This document shows, piece by piece, positions 8,000 through 19,400 of a stretch of DNA of 64,000 bases (position 1 is its first letter; every line of letters starts with the position of its first letter). Source of the stretch: Bacteroidia bacterium. Lineage in GTDB: Bacteria > Bacteroidota > Bacteroidia > J057. A program made the translations under genes and the position numbers. Where the stretch lies: assembly GCA_041391665.1 (NCBI GenBank), contig JAWKNO010000003.1, positions 496,001-560,000 of the forward strand, given 5' to 3'. A model generated the notes under the pieces. The model made no database searches and had not been told where the DNA came from. It saw nothing but the letters and a program-made list of their open reading frames with translations.

Positions 8000-10468
8000 T
8001 TATTCCCACTCCCCCTTCTCTACCGACCAGTCCGAACCAAAATACCCGGCCAGCACGGCTTTTCCACCTGTCCAGGTCTTCGCATCCCATATCGCCAGGT
8101 CTGGAAGGCCAAACCCAGGGTACAGATACAACATCTGATCGGTAATATGCATGCCTTTATCCGTTGTACCACTGACCACTCCCACCATATTGTTTTCACT
8201 ACCTTTTATCGGGCGGATAAATATCGTCGCCAGGTCGTCGCCGGTATAGGTTTCTTCTGCCACAATGATTTCCCCCCGCACTACCTGAACCGGACTGTCC
8301 TCCAGCAGTTGTTTCCATGCGAGATTGCTCTGTGAATGCCCGTAAATCACGACGTTTCTTCCTGTGTATTTTTCGGAAGAATACAGATTATCCGGTATGA
8401 CTTCAATGGAGCCATTGCCCTGATACCAGAACGATTCGGCATCGTAACGGGCCTTTTGCATGGCCCATGCATTTTCTGCTGCAGTTCCTGCCGTTCCATA
8501 CACAAACACCACCCGATGATTAATCACATCGCGGAAATTGGCGTAACGATGAGGGCCTTTCTGAGTAAGAGCAGGCTGTCCGGTTGCCGTCCAGTTTTTT
8601 CCGTTGTGGGTAAAGTAATACTGATCCGAGGGAAACGAAAGTCTGAGCGTATCAGTATCGAGCACGATCGTAATGATTCGGTTTACGTTCAGTACATCAC
8701 CGTCAATGGCCAGGACGGAAACATTTTCGGTTGTACCAACGATTCTGTTCTGACCGGGATCGAGGCGCAGGTGGATTTTACTGAAGGCCAGTTTGTGCCA
8801 CTGGTCGTAGATCGTCGCCCAGTAGTTGGTGGAAGAAACACCAGGATTTGCTGTAGTAAAATTGATTTCCCTGATTTTATCTTTTCCGGGGCGAATGTGG
8901 CGGGCCATGAAGTCAAACATCGGCTGCCAGTCCACGCAATCCGTTCCCTCCTCATCCGAAATATCCCACCAGTGGCCCATACCCGGCTCTTCGTGGTAGA
9001 CAAAGTCTTTGTGAAACTTTTCCAAAACAGAAACTGCGTAACGCGCCTGTTCGGGTCTTACCACATCATCGGCTCCGCCGTGAAGGATATACACGCCGTT
9101 TTGCTTGTAATTGATCGCCATGCTGTCAGTCATGGCCATATTTCGGCTTCGCCTGATCAGGGTGTTTTCCTCCGGCATCTGCTGAGGCACAAAGCTGCTG
9201 TAGTAATTGACCAGATTCATATACCCTGCACTGGGAGCGATCACTGCCCAATGGTCGGGAAAGGTAGCCCCCAGGCTCCAGGTACCATGTCCGCCCATCG
9301 AATGACCGGTAAGATATACCCGCTGAAGATCGGTTTCGTACAATTTTTTTGCCTCTTCCAGTACGGCGAGCGCATCCATTCTTCCCCAGTCTTCCCAGTT
9401 GTAACCGTACGGGCGGCGGTTGGTGGGAGAAACAATATTTACCCACGATTTTGGGTAATAGGAAGCCGCCTGATTCAGGCCTTCGACATTAGCGCCGTGG
9501 ACAGATAATACCAGCGCTTTCGGGCCTTTGGGGCCATTGGCGGGATTGACGGCAAAGTATTGAACACTTCCATCGACGCTGCTCTGATAGGTGCGTTTGT
9601 GGAGTTCCTGCGGAGATCGGTGACGAAGGGTAAGTGTAGTTTCTGTGAGCACTTTCCCACCAGCATCCGTAACTTTGAGCAGAAGCGGGCTGGAATCGTT
9701 ATGATCTACCGGAAATTTACCCAAAATTTTAAAAGGAATTTTTCGCAAACCCAGCGGGGGGAGGAAACCGATTTCTACTTTTTGCATTTCTGCATCGGGA
9801 AGAGAAATTTGGAGTTGGTACCCTTCTGCGGGCTGATTGCGGGCATTACCTACGACAATTGCGCCCAGATAATCGGGTATTTGCCCGATAAGAAGATCAG
9901 GTAGCGTGGCGTCTCTGGCATTTAGAAACGCAGGCGCAGCCGATTCGTGGATTTTCAGCTTAAAACGCCCCCGGTTGCAGCGAAACACCAGCAGGTTATT
10001 CCCTTTTTTCAGTTCGACAGGAACCATAGAGAAGCCAAAATCAGGTTCCCATGCCTCGAAATTGTCCTTACTCTGGTACTGATTGCCGATGCGAAATTCG
10101 CCATTAACCCAGGCCCAGAGATTGCCCATTTCTTCCAGGAGGACGATTTGTGCTTTGGAAGAACGATAAGAAACACAAACATATCCACCCCGCAGTGCAG
10201 GTCCGGAAAACCAGCCCTCCCCGTCTGCCTGAATGGTCTGCCAGGCTTTCTTTGAATCTGCCAGATCGATTTCGTCTCCGGGTTTGGGAAGGGAAAACGT
10301 ACCTTCAGAAAGCGCAGCCAGCACAGGATCTGCATGGATGATTCTCCCGTAGTGATAGCGGGAGGTCTCGACGGACAGCGCCTGAGAAATAACGCCGGGC
10401 ACAGACTGGGAAAAGAGGGCGGGAAGAACCAGAAAATACGCCAAATAGCTAAACAGAAAGCGATTCAT
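8000..10468 (-). CDS. Secreted alpha/beta-hydrolase (prolyl-oligopeptidase/esterase-like)
   Basis: An 822-aa exported hydrolase. The signal peptide is at residues 1-21 (ending LPALFSQ). Residues about 30-180 look like a jelly-roll or galactose-binding-like domain, followed by a CARDB-like beta domain (about 185-285). The hydrolase core spans about 305-520: nucleophile Ser390 in GHSMGG, Asp467 in HGGADDVVRPEQ and His499 in GMGHWWD form a plausible catalytic triad. A beta-rich C-terminal part of about 300 residues has no clear relatives known to me. The layout resembles PHB-depolymerase/feruloyl-esterase-like secreted enzymes; ester substrates in plant or algal polysaccharide are possible. The ATG at 10468 was chosen over an in-frame TTG at 10495 because it begins the signal peptide. 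Confidence 0.82.
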   Translation of the reverse strand: MNRFLFSYLAYFLVLPALFSQSVPGVISQALSVETSRYHYGRIIHADPVLAALSEGTFSLPKPGDEIDLADSKKAWQTIQADGEGWFSGPALRGGYVCVSYRSSKAQIVLLEEMGNLWAWVNGEFRIGNQYQSKDNFEAWEPDFGFSMVPVELKKGNNLLVFRCNRGRFKLKIHESAAPAFLNARDATLPDLLIGQIPDYLGAIVVGNARNQPAEGYQLQISLPDAEMQKVEIGFLPPLGLRKIPFKILGKFPVDHNDSSPLLLKVTDAGGKVLTETTLTLRHRSPQELHKRTYQSSVDGSVQYFAVNPANGPKGPKALVLSVHGANVEGLNQAASYYPKSWVNIVSPTNRRPYGYNWEDWGRMDALAVLEEAKKLYETDLQRVYLTGHSMGGHGTWSLGATFPDHWAVIAPSAGYMNLVNYYSSFVPQQMPEENTLIRRSRNMAMTDSMAINYKQNGVYILHGGADDVVRPEQARYAVSVLEKFHKDFVYHEEPGMGHWWDISDEEGTDCVDWQPMFDFMARHIRPGKDKIREINFTTANPGVSSTNYWATIYDQWHKLAFSKIHLRLDPGQNRIVGTTENVSVLAIDGDVLNVNRIITIVLDTDTLRLSFPSDQYYFTHNGKNWTATGQPALTQKGPHRYANFRDVINHRVVFVYGTAGTAAENAWAMQKARYDAESFWYQGNGSIEVIPDNLYSSEKYTGRNVVIYGHSQSNLAWKQLLEDSPVQVVRGEIIVAEETYTGDDLATIFIRPIKGSENNMVGVVSGTTDKGMHITDQMLYLYPGFGLPDLAIWDAKTWTGGKAVLAGYFGSDWSVEKGEWE

Positions 10469-10598
10469 AGGGGCAATTTTTGAAGTAAATAACAATGAGT
10501 GATAACCAACAAAAACTTTTTATTCTGTCCAAAGAAAAATGATTTCAAATTGTGAAATTCTGCTGATATTTCGTATACTAATTCCACCAGATACATAT

Positions 10599-13256
10599 AT
10601 GCGCAACGCTCTGTTACTTGTGTTGTTATCGATATGGGTAGCCCACCTGACAGGACAGGATTCGCCCAGGTCCCGACCCAATATTTTGTTTATCATCACG
10701 GATGATCATTCGTGGTTGCACACCTCTATAACGGGTTCAAAGACAGTAAAAACACCTTATATTGATCAGATTGCCAGAGAAGGCATTTTATTTAATCATG
10801 GTTATGTCCCTACTCCGTCTTGTACTCCTGCCCGGGCGGCGATACTTACCGGACAGGAAATCTGGAGACTGGAGGAAGGCGCGAGCCTTCATGGGCCGCT
10901 GGCGACAAAATTTGCCGTATATCCCGACATACTTGAAAAGGCAGGGTATCATGTGGGTTTTACCGGAAAAGGCTGGGCACCGGGAGAATTTGCGATCGCG
11001 GGAAGAGTAAGAAACCCCAGCGGAACCGCCTTTAACAGGCATAAAACGAAGGATATTTCTTCCGCTTTAAGCTCTATTGACTATGCAGCCAACTTTAATG
11101 AATTTATCAATACCCGCCAGAGTGGGCAGCCTTTCTGCTTTTGGGTAGGCTTTTTTGAGCCACATCGCCCTTATAAAACTGGTGCAGGACGGGAATCAGG
11201 TATGAATGGCAAACTCATGAATTATCCGTCATTTTATCCGGATGTGCCTGAAATCCGCAACGATATGCTCGACTACCTCTATGAGATACAATATGCAGAC
11301 AACCAGATCGGGCGGATACTCAATTATCTGAAAATCAGCGGCGAACTTGACAATACACTGATTGTGGTCACGGGTGATAATGGCATGCCCTTTCCGAGAG
11401 CCAAAGGCACACTATATGATTATGGCGTACGGGTACCATTAGTATTGCGCTGGGGAAATCAGTGTAAAGGGGGTATGGTAGTGGACGATTTTGTCAGCCT
11501 TACTGATCTTGCGCCTACTTTCCTTGAAGCTGCAGGCCTACCCCAAAATCCTGATATGACAGGAAAAAGTCTGATTAAGATCATAAATTCCGGACAATCC
11601 GGACGCATTGAAGCGGAGCGGGACAGAGTTTTTTTTGGAAGAGAAAGACATGCTATTTGCCGACCGGAGGAGGATGAAAACGACCCGGGTTATCCTGCCC
11701 GTGCGATACGCACAGCTGAGTATCTTTACATACGAAACTACGCGCCTTACCGGTGGCCACATGGAGATGCGACTTTTCAATCACCGCAAGGGTTTCTCTT
11801 TGGAGACACGGATGCCGGCCCTGCCACAAGTTACCTGATTCAAAACAGAGATCGTCCGGCGGTAAAACCCTATTTTGATCTTTGTTTTGGGAAACGCCCG
11901 GCAGAAGAGCTATATGACGTCGTAAAAGATCCTGATCAAATCCATAATCTTGCACAACTACCGGAATATGAAGAAATAAAAAAAGACCTCCGAAACTCTT
12001 TGGAAGCATACCAAACCCAAACCAAAGATCCGCGAATGGAGGGGAAAAACCCCTGGGATTACTATCCTTATTATACCAATAATCCCGCCGGCCTTGTCCC
12101 CTTCCGGAAAAGCCTTGTCGATCAGCAGGGGGGTATCTATATCACCCACGGCGGCGTATTGGGACAAGCGGCAAGTACCACGATGGACATTTGGGCACGA
12201 ACTTCTGCACCCGGAGGTTTTTTTGTAAGATATGGATTAGATAAAGACAACCTCACCCTCGGGATCAGCCGCACAACTACTTTGGGAGAAAACGATAATA
12301 CCGGATGGGTCAGGCTCGAAGGGCTTCAACCCGGCACCTGTTATTTTTATCAGGTTGCTACCGATAATTATCAGGGTACCAAAGGTTCTTTTTTTACGCT
12401 TCCTGCGCAGGATACCAAATCTGGGCTTTCTTTTGAATTTGGCCAGGGTTTTTACCCATTGCCGACCCCATGGATTGACCCCGAAATCCCGGCAGCAGTT
12501 ATTCGGGGCATGAATGATACCGTATATTTTGGTATCAAAACCAAAGGCCCCTCTCAATCTGTTTCCGGCTGGCAACCATTCGAAAAATGGCTGAGAGAAG
12601 ACCCGCTCAATGCCCGCTATCATAGAAATATTCCCACATTTTTCCCTTCAGGAGAAATCATTTCTCCCCAAAAAACAGGGAATTATAGCCAAAATATCAG
12701 CAACTGCCTGTTTTTATTTCCCGACCCCAAACTATTCCGCACAGTCAGCGATATCACAGGAAAAGTTGTTTATGAAGGTATTCCGGAGAAAACACAACAA
12801 GCATGGATGTTGAAAGAAATCAATCAGTCCAGATCAAAGTACGTATTCATTGCCTCGCCAAATCTGCTGTTTGACCCCTCACTCACGACTCAAACGGAGG
12901 CTTCGGCAGATATGATCAAAGACAGAAAAACGCTTCTGAAAAATCTAAGCAAAACCAAACGCCAGATTATCTTTTTATCCGAAGACGCACAAAAAAGTAT
13001 GTCACTGAAACTACTCCCCAGAGTATGGGAAATCGCTACCCGGTCAGAGACACAATCGCCCATTACCACGGAAACCCCAATTTTACCAGAAGTTGGAAAA
13101 AATCAATTTAATGGATTGAAATACAACGTGTTGTGGACAAGCACAGATAATAGCTACTGCAATACACAGGTAAAGCCTAAAGCAGGCCCGGCCACCGTTG
13201 CTTTCAGAAACAGTGTGAATGGCAGGTTGTTGTATTCCTTCAGGTTTTCAGATTAA
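10599..13256 (+). CDS. Secreted sulfatase fused to a degenerate PhoD-like domain
   Basis: An 885-aa protein with signal peptide (residues 1-20). Residues about 25-480 are a type I sulfatase. They contain the metal-binding ITDDH pair (35-36), the formylglycine site Cys75 in CTPAR, a GKGW lysine near 124, the TGDNG metal site near 260 and the terminal YDVVKDPDQIHNLA block. Residues about 510-600 resemble the PhoD N-terminal fibronectin-like domain (ITHGGVLG, then an LEGLQPGTCYFYQV strand). Residues about 605-885 follow the PhoD phosphatase layout, but the metal ligands are gone: the GDYIY-type site reads FGIKTK and the WDDHE-type site reads FPSGEI. The sulfatase half should be active if a formylglycine-generating or anSME enzyme exists elsewhere. 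The ATG at 10599 starts the signal peptide; an ATG at 10539 is in frame but poorer. Confidence 0.85.
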   Translation: MRNALLLVLLSIWVAHLTGQDSPRSRPNILFIITDDHSWLHTSITGSKTVKTPYIDQIAREGILFNHGYVPTPSCTPARAAILTGQEIWRLEEGASLHGPLATKFAVYPDILEKAGYHVGFTGKGWAPGEFAIAGRVRNPSGTAFNRHKTKDISSALSSIDYAANFNEFINTRQSGQPFCFWVGFFEPHRPYKTGAGRESGMNGKLMNYPSFYPDVPEIRNDMLDYLYEIQYADNQIGRILNYLKISGELDNTLIVVTGDNGMPFPRAKGTLYDYGVRVPLVLRWGNQCKGGMVVDDFVSLTDLAPTFLEAAGLPQNPDMTGKSLIKIINSGQSGRIEAERDRVFFGRERHAICRPEEDENDPGYPARAIRTAEYLYIRNYAPYRWPHGDATFQSPQGFLFGDTDAGPATSYLIQNRDRPAVKPYFDLCFGKRPAEELYDVVKDPDQIHNLAQLPEYEEIKKDLRNSLEAYQTQTKDPRMEGKNPWDYYPYYTNNPAGLVPFRKSLVDQQGGIYITHGGVLGQAASTTMDIWARTSAPGGFFVRYGLDKDNLTLGISRTTTLGENDNTGWVRLEGLQPGTCYFYQVATDNYQGTKGSFFTLPAQDTKSGLSFEFGQGFYPLPTPWIDPEIPAAVIRGMNDTVYFGIKTKGPSQSVSGWQPFEKWLREDPLNARYHRNIPTFFPSGEIISPQKTGNYSQNISNCLFLFPDPKLFRTVSDITGKVVYEGIPEKTQQAWMLKEINQSRSKYVFIASPNLLFDPSLTTQTEASADMIKDRKTLLKNLSKTKRQIIFLSEDAQKSMSLKLLPRVWEIATRSETQSPITTETPILPEVGKNQFNGLKYNVLWTSTDNSYCNTQVKPKAGPATVAFRNSVNGRLLYSFRFSD

Positions 13257-13487
13257 AGGAAATAACAAACAAACGCATTAAATTAACATTCTGTTCACAA
13301 TCGTTTTTTTACCAGTGGGGCATCATTCCTGTGGGTTCAGTTTTTGGTCAATTAATAAGAAAGGATTAGTCATATATTTACGTCTTCATTATCCTTTATC
13401 AGACAGCCATTAGCCACAAACCAAAACCCAAGCAGACATCGAAAATTATTTCGTTGAATAGGTTTGTATTATTAACCCTGGAAAAAA

Positions 13488-16400
13488 ATGAAAGTGCGCT
13501 TTAAGCCAAGCTATGTCCCTGTTTGCAAGGGCCTGTTTTCTTTTAAAAGATCTTTTCTCATTGTTGGTTTATTCCAATTGTTGTTCATTTCACAATTGGC
13601 CGCTCAACAAATTACCAATACAAACCTCCAGCAGTTTTCAGTATCGACGACTACGGCCGATAAGCCTCAGTCGAAAGTATGGACCTACAATGGGGATTGG
13701 TACTGTGTAATGGCTAACACATCGGGAACCAAGGTATGGAAACTCAATGGCACGTCATGGAGTTCTGTAGTAACCTTAACAACCAGCAACGACCTGCATG
13801 CAGATGTGAAGGTTGTGGGCAATCTCGTACATATCCTTCTTTTCGACGATTTGGATGACAACGTTTATATCCAGACGCTGGAATTCAACAACAGCACACA
13901 AACTTACCAGCCCTGGTCGGTTAAACCTGCGGCCACGCTGATAGATCTTGGCTCAGGTGGCGGTCGCAAAACAGAAACTGCCACAATGGATATTGACTCA
14001 CAGGGTAAAATGTGGCTTTGTTATGAGCGCAGTGGTGTTGTCTATGTCCGTTGGAGCAATGCGCCTTACAGCAGCTGGAGCAGTACAATCCAGATTGTCA
14101 GCGGAATTCACCAAAGAGACATCGCAGGGATCGTAGCATTTACAGATAACCAGGGAAGTAAAATTGGTGTTGCCTGGTCTGATCATAATACCGAAAGATT
14201 TGGCTTCAGATATCACCTTGATACAAACTCACCTACGACCTGGTCTTCCAATGAAATTCCGGGAAATGCCAATGCGCTTAATGTTGGTATCGGTATGGCC
14301 GATGACCATATCAATCTCGCCACTACTACGGATGGGAACCTGTATATGGCGGCAAAAACTTCTTATGACCAAAAAGGGTATGCCACGCTGATCCTGCTTA
14401 ACAGAAAACCCAACCAAACCTGGGGGTATCATGAAGTAGAATTTGATGATCAAGGAACTAAACCTGTTGTTGTCGCCAATGAAGCTGCAAACAAGCTTAT
14501 CATTGCTTATGCATACCCCAGCAATAACGCAGGGGATATGGTTTATAAAATAGCGTCTCTCGACTCCCTGGACAATTTTGCAGCTGCCAATAGAAATATT
14601 ATCATTGATCGCGACGGCTCTGTTGTAGATATGGCTTCCAGTATGAAGGATACCTGGTCAGATGAACTGGTTATCATGGGTTACCATCCTACTACCGGAA
14701 CTGTACGCAGTACTTTGCTTCAAATAGCAAACAATTCTGACAATACGCCTCCTTCCGTTGTCCTGAATCTCGCTTACACTGGTCGCACAACTTCTTCGGT
14801 CAGCCTTCAATGGAGTCCTTCCACCGATAATACTGCTGTTACCGGCTACAAAATATACCTGGATGGAAGCCTTCGGGACTCAACCACCGGTACAACTTTT
14901 ACCGTATCCGGACTTAATCCGGCAACGCCGTATGACTTCCAGGTTACAGCTTTGGATGCCGCAGGCAACCAGTCTGCACTCAGCTCAATTCTTACTGTCA
15001 GCACGCTGAATCTTCCCAATGTCGCTCCTGTTGCGGCCCTGTCTTCGGATATCACCAGCGGCATTGTGCCCGTTACTGTGAATTTTGACGCTTCGACCTC
15101 TACCGATTCTGATGGAGTCATCACATCCTATATCTGGAATTTTGGCGATGGCAATTCTGCAAGCGGTGTAACCGCCAGTCATACTTATACAACTTCCGGC
15201 AATTATCATGTTGTGCTGACCGTTACCGACGACAGCAGCGCGACCGATACCGCCAGCATCAATATTTCCGCAACACCTAAAGTTGCACAGACCATTACTT
15301 TCGGCCCCCTGGCAAATAAGCAAACGGCTGACGCTGCATTTGTAGTAAGTGCAACCGCTTCTTCCGGGCTGCCAGTCAGTTTCAGTGTGGTTTCCGGTCC
15401 GGCGACCATGAGCGGAAACTCCGTTACCCTCACCGGCGTTACCGGAACCGTTGTTATCCGTGCCAGCCAGGCAGGAAATGGAACATATGCCTCGGCTACA
15501 GATGTTGATCAAAGTTTTGATGTACTGGATAATACTTCACCCGCTGTTGTGGTAAACCTCACATCCACTGGTCGTACAATTTCTTCTGTCAGCCTTCAGT
15601 GGAATCCGTCCACCGATAATACTGCTGTTACCGGCTACAAAATATACCTGGATGGAAGCCTTCGGGACTCAACCACCGGTACAACTTTTACCGTATCCGG
15701 ACTTAATCCGGCAACGCCGTATGACTTCCAGGTTACAGCTTTGGATGCCGCAGGCAACCAGTCTGCACTCAGCTCAATTCTTACTGTCAGCACGCTGAAT
15801 CTTCCCAATGTCGCTCCTGTTGCGGCCCTGTCTTCGGATATCACCAGCGGCATTGTGCCCGTTACTGTGAATTTTGACGCTTCGACCTCTACCGATTCTG
15901 ATGGAGTCATCACATCCTATATCTGGAATTTTGGCGATGGCAATTCTGCAAGCGGTGTAACCGCCAGTCATACTTATACAACTTCCGGCAATTATCATGT
16001 TGTGCTGACCGTTACCGACGACAGCAGCGCGACCGATACCGCCAGCATCGCCATTTCTGTTTTGGAGAAAACTGCGCAGTCCATCACTTTTGATCCTCTC
16101 GCAGCCAAAATCAGCAATGACGATCCGTTTACCGTAGCGGCTTCTGCTTCTTCCGGACTGCCAGTCAGCTTCAGCGTAGTTTCTGGTCCGGCGACCATAA
16201 GCGGTGATACCGTTTCCCTCACCGGCGTGGCTGGAACTGTGGTCATCCGCGCCAGCCAGGCGGGAGATGCCACTTTTGCACCCGCTGCTGATGTCGATCA
16301 GAGTTTTGTGGTTACAGAATATGTGCCCCCGGTTTTTAATGTCGCTCCTGTTGCGGCCCTGTCTTCCGATATCACCAGCGGCATTGTGCCCGTTACCGTG

Positions 16401-19400
16401 AATTTCGACGCTTCGACCTCTACCGATTCTGATGGACTCATCGCGGCTTACAGCTGGGACTTCGGGGATGGCAATTCTGCCACCGGCATAACCGCCAGCC
16501 ATACTTATACAACTTCGGGCAATTATCTCGTCGTGCTGACCGTTACCGACGACAGCAGCGCGACCGATACCGCCAGCATCGCCATTTCTGTTTTGGAGAA
16601 AACTGCGCAGTCCATCACTTTTGATCCTCTCGCAGCCAAAATCAGCAATGACGATCCGTTTACCGTAGCGGCTTCCGCTTCTTCCGGACTGCCAGTCAGC
16701 TTCAGCGTAGTTTCTGGTCCGGCTACCATAAGCGGTGATACCGTTTCCCTCACCGGCGTGGCTGGAACTGTGGTCATCCGCGCCAGCCAGGCGGGAGATG
16801 CCACTTTTGCACCCGCTGCCGATGTCGATCAGAGTTTTGTGGTTACAGAATATGTGCCCCCGGTTTTTAATGTCGCTCCTGTTGCGGCCCTGTCTTCCGA
16901 TATCACCAGCGGCATTGTGCCCGTTACCGTGAATTTTGATGCTTCGACCTCTACCGATTCTGATGGACTCATCGCGGCTTACAGCTGGGACTTCGGGGAT
17001 GGCAATTCTGCCACCGGCGTAACCGCCAGTCATACTTATACAACTTCCGGCAATTATCTCGTCGTGCTGACCGTTACCGACGACAGCAGCGCAACCGATA
17101 CCGCCAGCATCGCCATTTCTGTTTTGGAGAAAACTGCGCAGTCCATCACTTTTGATCCTCTCGCAGCCAAAATCAGCAATGACGATCCGTTTACCGTAGC
17201 GGCTTTCGCTTCTTCCGGACTGCCAGTCAGCTTCAGCGTAGTTTCTGGTCCTGCGACCATGAGCGGTGATACCGTTTCCCTCACCGGCGTGGCTGGAACT
17301 GTGGTCATCCGCGCCAGCCAGGCGGGAGATGCCACTTTTGCACCCGCTGCCGATGTCAATCAGAGTTTTGTGGTTACAGAATATGTACCCCCGGTTTTTA
17401 ATGTCGCTCCTGTTGCGGCCCTGTCTTCTGATATCACCAGCGGCATTGTGCCCGTTACTGTGAATTTTGACGCTTCGGCTTCTACCGATTCTGATGGAGT
17501 CATCGCGGCTTACAGCTGGGACTTCGGAGATGGCAATTCTGCCACAGGCATAACCGCCAGTCATACTTATACAACTTCCGGCAATTATCTCGTCGTGCTG
17601 ACCGTTACCGACGACAGCAGCGCAACGGATACCGCCAGTATCGCCATTTCTGTTTTGGAGAAAACTGCGCAGTCCATCACTTTTGATCCTCTCGCAGCCA
17701 AAATCAGCAATGACGATCCGTTTACCGTAGCGGCTTCCGCTTCTTCCGGACTGCCAGTCAGCTTCAGCGTAGTTTCTGGTCCGGCTACCATAAGCGGTGA
17801 TACCGTTTCCCTCACCGGCGTGGCTGGAACTGTGGTCATCCGCGCCAGCCAGGCGGGAGATGCCACTTTTGCACCCGCTGCCGATGTCGATCAGAGTTTT
17901 GTGGTTACAGAATATGTACCCCCGGTTTTTAATGTCGCTCCTGTTGCGGCCCTGTCTTCGGATATCACCAGCGGCATTGTGCCCGTTACTGTGAATTTTG
18001 ACGCTTCGACCTCTACCGATTCTGATGGAGTCATCGCGGCCTACAGCTGGGACTTCGGAGATGGCAATTCTGCCACCGGCGTAACCGCCAGTCATACTTA
18101 TACAACTTCGGGCAATTATCTCGTCGTGCTGACCGTTACCGACGACAGCAGCGCAACCGATACCGCCAGCATCACCATTTCTGTTTTGGAGAAAACTGCG
18201 CAGTCCATCACTTTTGATCCTCTCGCAGCCAAAATCAGCAATGACGATCCGTTTACCGTAGCGGCTTCCGCTTCTTCCGGACTGCCAGTCAGCTTCAGCG
18301 TAGTTTCTGGTCCGGCTACCATAAGCGGTGATACCGTTTCCCTCACCGGCGTGGCTGGAACTGTGGTCATCCGCGCCAGCCAGGCGGGAGATGCCACTTT
18401 TGCACCCGCTGCCGATGTCGATCAGAGTTTTGTGGTTACAGAATATGTACCCCCGGTTTTTAATGTCGCTCCTGTTGCGGCCCTGTCTTCTGATATCACC
18501 AGCGGCATTGTGCCCGTTACTGTGAATTTTGACGCTTCGCCCTCTACCGATTCTGATGGAGTCATCACATCCTATATCTGGAATTTTGGCGATGGCAATT
18601 CTGCAAGCGGTGTAACCGCCAGCCATACTTATACAACTTCGGGCAATTATCATGTCGTGCTGACCGTTACCGACGACAGCAGCGCGACCGATACCGCCAG
18701 CATCGTCATTTCTGTTTTGGAGAAAACTGCGCAGTCCATCACTTTTGATCCTCTCGCAGCCAAAATCAGCAATGACGATCCGTTTACCGTAGCGGCTTCC
18801 GCTTCTTCCGGACTGCCAGTCAGCTTCAGCGTGGTTTCTGGTCCGGCTACCATAAGCGGTGATACCGTTTCCCTCACCGGCGTGGCTGGAACTGTGGTCA
18901 TCCGCGCCAGCCAGGCGGGGGATGCAACTTTTGCACCCGCTGCTGATGTCGATCAGAGTTTTGTGGTTACAGAATATGTGCCCCCGGTTCCGAATGTAGC
19001 ACCGACAGCTGCTTTGGCCTCAGATATTGCTGGTGGAATAGCTCCCATTACCGTTAATTTTGATGGCTCGGCTTCTTTTGATACAGACGGTGTAGTTGTC
19101 AGCTATTCATGGGACTTTGGAGATGGCAATGTTGCTACCGGCTCAACCGCCAGCCATAGCTATACCAACGCAGGCAACTATCTTGTAGTCCTTACTGTAA
19201 CCGATGACAGTAGTGCAACAGATACTGATAGTATCACAATTGTAACAACCAATAAGCAAACGCAAACCATTACTTTTGCTCCATTGGCAGACAAACAAAC
19301 TACAGACGGAGCATTTACAGTGAATGCGGCAGCGACTTCAGGACTTGCCGTTAGCTTTAGTGTAGTGTCAGGTCCTGCTACAATCATCGGGAATACAGTT

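Noticed and set aside
8336..9508. Plus-strand 390-codon frame opposite the secreted esterase gene
   Set aside because: The minus-strand frame has signal peptide, catalytic triad and domain matches; the plus-strand product resembles nothing and is a composition effect.
15774..18653. Minus-strand open frame of 959 codons opposite the PKD repeats
   Set aside because: It is the reverse complement of a 531-bp repeat array; once one unit lacks stops in that frame, all do. The translation simply repeats the unit and shows no domain, signal or start context.
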